A stretch of DNA of 27,644 nucleotides, from positions 1 through 27,644 of the forward strand of contig JADKEB010000022.1 in the NCBI GenBank assembly GCA_016718205.1, given 5' to 3'. Below the pieces are notes generated by a model. That model had not been told where the DNA came from. It made no database searches and saw only the letters and a program-made list of their open reading frames with translations. Numbering within the stretch: position 1 is the stretch's first letter; each line of letters begins with the position of its first letter. This document shows positions 27,102 to 27,644 of this stretch, in pieces. This stretch comes from Saprospiraceae bacterium (GTDB taxonomy: Bacteria; Bacteroidota; Bacteroidia; Chitinophagales; Saprospiraceae). The position numbers and the translations under genes are program-made.

Positions 27102-27644
27102 CTAAAACGAAAACATCCTGATTTGTGAGATGAGAAATTTAAGTTTCGCCCTTGCCTTAGATAGATTTGATTTAGAAGTACCGACCGTTATTCCCAGATT
27201 CGCTGCGATTTCTTGATGACTGTATCCTTCCACAGCATATAGGTTGATAGCCATCCTGTATGCAGGCGGTAGTAGCTGTGCCAATCTTAACACTTCTTCA
27301 GGAGACATATCCATGATGCCATCTTCAGCATCCACAGCCAAATCATGGATTGTCTCATTATCATCTATATCTGACCACTTTACTGCATTCGTTTGTTTGC
27401 GATAGTGATTGACTGCCGTCCTGATGACGATTATCCTGAACCAAGCCTCAAAAGGTTTGGACGGATCATAATCCTTTATTTTATCAAATACTTTCAGAAA
27501 TGCATCATTAAGCACTTCCCTGGCTTCGTCAGTATGGCTACAATAAGCCACAGCCACTGTCAAACCATAATTGTAATATAGCTCAAACAAGGCCTTTTGG
27601 TGACGCCTGTCTTTTTTCAAACATCCTTTTAGGATTTCATCCAT
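27102..27644 (-). CDS. ECF-type RNA polymerase sigma factor
   Basis: 180 residues from the ATG that ends exactly at the window edge; an earlier start outside the window cannot be excluded. Region sigma-2 covers about 13-82 (FELYYNYGLTVAVAYC, DEAREVLNDAFLKVFDKI, PFEAWFRIIVIRTAVNHYRK) and region sigma-4 about 117-172 (LPPAYRMAINLYAVEGYSHQ, then EIAANLGITVGTSKSNLSKARAKL). It lacks sigma-3, as ECF factors do. It probably controls the membrane protein gene downstream and perhaps the MbnP/di-haem/oxidase group beyond; the latter is inferred from order only. Confidence 0.93.
   Translation of the reverse strand: MDEILKGCLKKDRRHQKALFELYYNYGLTVAVAYCSHTDEAREVLNDAFLKVFDKIKDYDPSKPFEAWFRIIVIRTAVNHYRKQTNAVKWSDIDDNETIHDLAVDAEDGIMDMSPEEVLRLAQLLPPAYRMAINLYAVEGYSHQEIAANLGITVGTSKSNLSKARAKLKFLISQIRMFSF

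Noticed and set aside
1..27644. CRISPR arrays, tRNA/rRNA genes, complete insertion sequences, prophage genes
   Set aside because: No regular short spaced repeats, no cloverleaf or rRNA-like sequence, no transposase, integrase or phage structural proteins were recognised.

Overview
The window is AT-rich (by eye roughly 35-38% GC) and reads as a chromosomal or island segment of a Bacteroidota bacterium, plausibly of the Saprospiria/Chitinophagia type. The grounds are type IX secretion (T9SS) C-terminal sorting domains on four secreted proteins, a HYC_CC_PP-type Cys-rich small protein, a DUF6122 membrane protein, DUF2911, and CusB/ATPase proteins with 'heavy-metal-binding' YTCPM...CPxCGM domains. 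All convincing genes lie on the minus strand, so transcription runs from high to low coordinates. No rRNA, tRNA, CRISPR array or complete IS was seen.

Layout in the direction of transcription. (1) 27644-25473: an ECF sigma factor followed by a single-pass membrane protein with a large periplasmic part. (2) 25419-20011: an MbnP-like copper protein with a T9SS tail, two di-haem MauG/CCP-type enzymes, a secreted multicopper oxidase with a T9SS tail, and a HYC_CC_PP small protein. (3) 19707-16624: an HMA-domain protein, a DUF2911 protein, a lipoprotein multicopper oxidase and a small lipoprotein, ending at a strong stem-loop. (4) 16544-14736: a TlpA-like thioredoxin, an exported HMA protein and a predicted outer-membrane protein, all tightly coupled. 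(5) 14634-11665: a galactose/glyoxal-oxidase-like copper-radical protein with a T9SS tail, a SAM methyltransferase and a small heavy-metal-binding lipoprotein, followed by a terminator. (6) 11465-10310: a His/Cys-rich PKD-repeat protein. (7) 10214-1: a Cus-type operon of CusA, a TolC-like protein, two CusB-like adaptors, a CopA-like P-type ATPase, DUF6122 and the start of a PepSY membrane protein.

Together the genes look like a copper/silver handling island. Cytoplasmic ions would leave through the ATPase and periplasmic ions through the CusABC pump. Cu(I) would be oxidised by two multicopper oxidases, and copper would be bound or trafficked by HMA, HMBD and MbnP-like proteins. Several cuproenzymes carry tails for export to the cell surface.

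The striking oddity is the density of one- or two-base indels. Nine genes (ATPase, CusB1, CusA, PKD protein, galactose-oxidase-like, TlpA-like, DUF2911, HMA small protein, HYC_CC_PP) can only be read through by correcting frames, about 18 indels in all, of which about eight are in the ATPase alone. Either the sequence carries consensus errors or the island is decaying. I give the reconstructed full-length genes and state where each frame breaks.
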